Below are positions 61,552-64,000 of a DNA stretch of 64,000 nucleotides, piece by piece. The translations under genes and the position numbers were made by a program. The stretch covers positions 38,251,554 to 38,315,553 of the forward strand of contig NC_079137.1 in the NCBI RefSeq assembly GCF_945859705.1. The letters are read 5' to 3'. Source of the stretch: Episyrphus balteatus (taxonomy: Eukaryota > Arthropoda > Insecta > Diptera > Syrphidae). Numbering within the stretch: position 1 is the first letter of the stretch; each line of letters begins with the position of its first letter. The notes beneath the pieces were generated by a model. The model ran no database searches, was not told the origin of the DNA, and saw only the letters and a program-made list of their open reading frames with translations.

Positions 61552-61930
61552 ATTTTCCAGATATATACAAAATTTCCCTCTATTGTCAGCTGTTGTGATT
61601 CCATAAACGAGGAAGAATCAAATGACAACTCTCTACATGACATTGGCATTTAGCTGAGATATTAACCTTATTCTAGAAAGAACAAGCGCTAGTGCGATGT
61701 CCACACCACACTTTGCAAGTAAATAAATAAAGACTACAGCCGCGTTTCTTTGGAGGTGGTACACTAAATTTAAAACCTAGTATAATCAACTACACATTCT
61801 CACATTCTACTTCAGCGGGAGATCTATACATGGAAGTAGTAAATCTATTAATCATTTTAATCATGAGCTGTCTATACCATCTTCAATGGATGGTTATCAG
61901 CTTAAAACATTGTACTAAGCTGGTGTAAAT
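61552..61930 (-). other. Region upstream of Glo1, possible promoter
   Basis: Non-repetitive sequence directly upstream of the Glo1 leader exon and the natural place for its promoter and 5' UTR. I could not fix a start site or a TATA box. Confidence 0.35.
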
Positions 61931-61933
61931 GTT

Positions 61934-62026
61934 CAAATAAAATAAAATAAAATAAAATAAAATAAAATAAAATAAAATAAAATAAAATAAAATAAAATAA
62001 AATAAAATAAAATAAAATAAAATAAA
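61934..62026 (+). repeat. AAAAT pentanucleotide microsatellite
   Basis: About 18 almost perfect AAAAT/ATAAA units, followed to about 62190 by imperfect AAAT-rich sequence. Confidence 0.95.
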
Positions 62027-62852
62027 TTAAAATAAAAAATAAAAATAATATACAAAATTAAAAATAAAAATCAAAATAATATACAAAATTAAAAATGAAA
62101 ATAATATACAAAATTAAAATAAAATACAAAATTTAAATAAAATAAAAATATTAAAATAAAATAATAAAATAAAAATAAAGTAAAAAAAGGTACTTGACTT
62201 AAAAGTTCGTATTCAGAAGCAAAAATTTTATTTCGTCACACTACAGGAAGAACAAAAACACTTAGGTGACGAATGACGACTATGAATTTCGGCATCAGAG
62301 TCGGAGGTCTTAAATGTTGAAAATTATCTGCAGCGAATAATCATAATACACTACTAAATACAAACGCGGTGTTGACTTGATTCAAATTTTTAACAGATTT
62401 CGGTGGTTTAGCTGTGGTTTAAATCTGGGTCAGTTATGTGTATGGCTATATGAAAATATTATTTCCCTTGAAGTAGATCTTCTTTCCGCGATATCAGAAG
62501 ATAAAACCTATTGCGCCAGTTCAAATATTTGAACAATTGGCCCTAGAACTTTTAGCAAGTTCGTTTTTTTTTTCAACTATCTGCTAAGCTTGGGTGTTTT
62601 CATAAACGTCGGAAATCTGCGTCGGTCCAATCGTCTTTCTGCTTCGCTGCATTAATGAACACACCAATTCTGCAGAATAATTGCAGGCCTGCGTTTGTAC
62701 AATTTTCAGCAGTCACTGAGTGTTCATAAACGTCAGAAAAAAAATATAAAAAAATTACCATAGAATGAGTTTTGTTTAAGCGAAAAAAATTTCTTTTTCA
62801 GTTCCCGAAAATATTGTTTTTAATAACACGAAAAATTTGTAAACCGTGTTAC

Positions 62853-63484
62853 ATTAGGGTGGCTAAAAAAAAAATACTTTCTTCTAAAAAAAAAATAATA
62901 AAAACACCGAGTAGTTCACATTTAAAACAAATTATCTATGGAAAAAATATTTTTAATTAGGGTGTTCAAGAAAGTTTTTTTTATGCGTTTGAAAAAAAAA
63001 AATGATTTTTAGTGCACAGAAAATTTGTTAAGTGCGTTTTTGCTATAGTAATATTAAATTCATGCCAAATTAATTAAATTTGGTTGAATTCGAAGCGTAA
63101 ATGTTAAATACCTATACCATTTTCTGAGCCCCCTAATTCGAAAATACCTACCCCAATTTTACATTATATTTCATAAACCATGTTTTACAAACTTTCTCTG
63201 CAGTGAAAAATAATTTTTTATGTAATTAATTAAAAAAAAAAAAATTTGAACCACCCTAATGGAAAAAATTTTTTTCTTCGATAATTTGGTCAAAACAATA
63301 TCCACGTTGATTTTTTTTGGATGATTCAAGCATTTGTAGAAGATAACATTTTTTAGAGCCACCCTAATAAGAAAAAAATTAATATAAACTCCTTTTCTCA
63401 AAAAACACGATTTCGAAATTTTCTGTCATTAAAATTTAAATTTTTCGAAAATGAAAAAAGAAACATTTTTTGCACCACCCTAAT
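62853..63484. repeat. Cluster of ATTAGGGTGG / CCACCCTAAT inverted termini
   Basis: ATTAGGGTGG-type words occur at 62853-62862 and 62956-62965, and inverted CCACCCTAAT at 63251-63260, 63359-63368 and 63475-63484. They are separated by A/T homopolymers. This looks like nested small inverted-repeat elements sharing one terminus. Confidence 0.5.
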
Positions 63485-63569
63485 TAATATGTTTGCTTTT
63501 CATTTTTTTTAACAATATTTATATTTATTAACAAAAAAAAATCGAATCAAGAGTCAAATAAATTTCTTT

Positions 63570-63830
63570 TTGAGTTCTGCAGCAATAACATTTTGGCTGC
63601 GCAATCTGCCCGATGTTGACGACATGCTGACGTTTATGAACAGCAGAACTGCAGTTGGACTAATAGCGTTTTCGTTTGGTCGTCCGGGACTGTCCGGAAT
63701 TCTCCCGAACGATTCTGAAACTGATCGTTTGGCACTCAATGACAATTCTAATTCTGAAAAGAAGAGAAAATCGATTCCGAATTTTGAGGCAGAATCAAAA
63801 CCAGAATCACGCACACATGTTAACACTTAA
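63570..63830 (+). other. Unrecognised 86-codon open frame, GC-richer block
   Basis: The plus frame reads SSAAITFWLRNLPDVDDML and later SFGRPGLSGILPNDSETD; the opposite strand is also open over 90 codons. The block contains GACGTTTATG (63629-63638), the inverse of CATAAACGTC words at 62601 and 62725, so it may be internal DNA of an inverted-repeat element. No function is proposed. Confidence 0.2.
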
Positions 63831-64000
63831 GACGTCAAAGTAATGAAATGTCATTCTTTGTTATTCATTTCTCAATTTCAAGATTTTTAACTATGCACAA
63901 ACTTTAAACTATATTAAAATAATGTGAAGAAAGAAAACAAAAATAGATAACTTAATGATAATAAAAAAAAAAATAAACAAAACAAAACTTTCATCAGACG

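Noticed and set aside
1..64000. CRISPR array, operon or prokaryotic mobile island
   Set aside because: All tandem and inverted repeats have eukaryotic transposon or satellite layout; spliced animal genes are present.

Overview
The window is AT-rich eukaryotic DNA with long homopolymer runs, small spliced exons bounded by GT-AG introns, and many non-autonomous transposons. Two recognisable animal genes, Eaf (ELL-associated factor) and Glo1 (glyoxalase I), together with the repeat types, suggest an insect, most likely a fly (Diptera). The order-level assignment is an inference.

Layout. Positions 1-44777 contain no exon I can recognise. They probably belong to a very long 5' intron or upstream region of Eaf, because the first Eaf exon seen here starts in the middle of the conserved N-terminal domain. 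This stretch is packed with mobile DNA. It holds two copies of a hAT-like element (7399-8461 and 38335-40239), the second interrupted by a piggyBac-like TTAA insertion. It also holds a Transib-like element with a CACAGTG terminus (32993-34284) and an internally deleted transposon with about 370-bp terminal inverted repeats and transposase remnants (29119-31995). Several fold-back elements, a dispersed repeat with a TCTGTGCG-type octamer core and tRNA-like sequences make up the rest. A more complex stretch near 26.65-27.30 kb may hold a promoter and a non-coding 5' exon.

Positions 44778-49956 hold five coding exons of Eaf on the + strand, through the stop codon. They encode the end of the EAF domain, a long Gln/Ser-rich middle and an acidic Ser/Asp-rich tail. 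Two Eaf introns carry minus-strand repeat fragments: a TTAGG-tailed sequence, and a decayed RNase H and zinc-knuckle end of a non-LTR retrotransposon. Positions 49957-60609 are the A-rich 3' UTR and intergenic DNA, with a 1.9-kb double inverted repeat and a 533-bp hAT-type MITE with a perfect 8-bp target duplication.

Positions 60610-61551 (minus strand) hold a complete six-exon Glo1 gene convergent with Eaf. Two features stand out. The residue aligning with the third zinc ligand (His in human GLO1) is Asn, and an upstream in-frame exon can add a basic, Arg/Ser/Phe-containing leader that resembles a mitochondrial presequence. From 61.9 kb to the end there is a pentanucleotide microsatellite and repeat-derived DNA.

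Eaf (transcription elongation) and Glo1 (methylglyoxal detoxification) have no known functional link. They are simply neighbours. I saw no CRISPR array, operon or obvious multi-gene system. The best candidates for new biology are the altered Glo1 metal site, its possible dual targeting, and the well-resolved nested and fold-back transposons.
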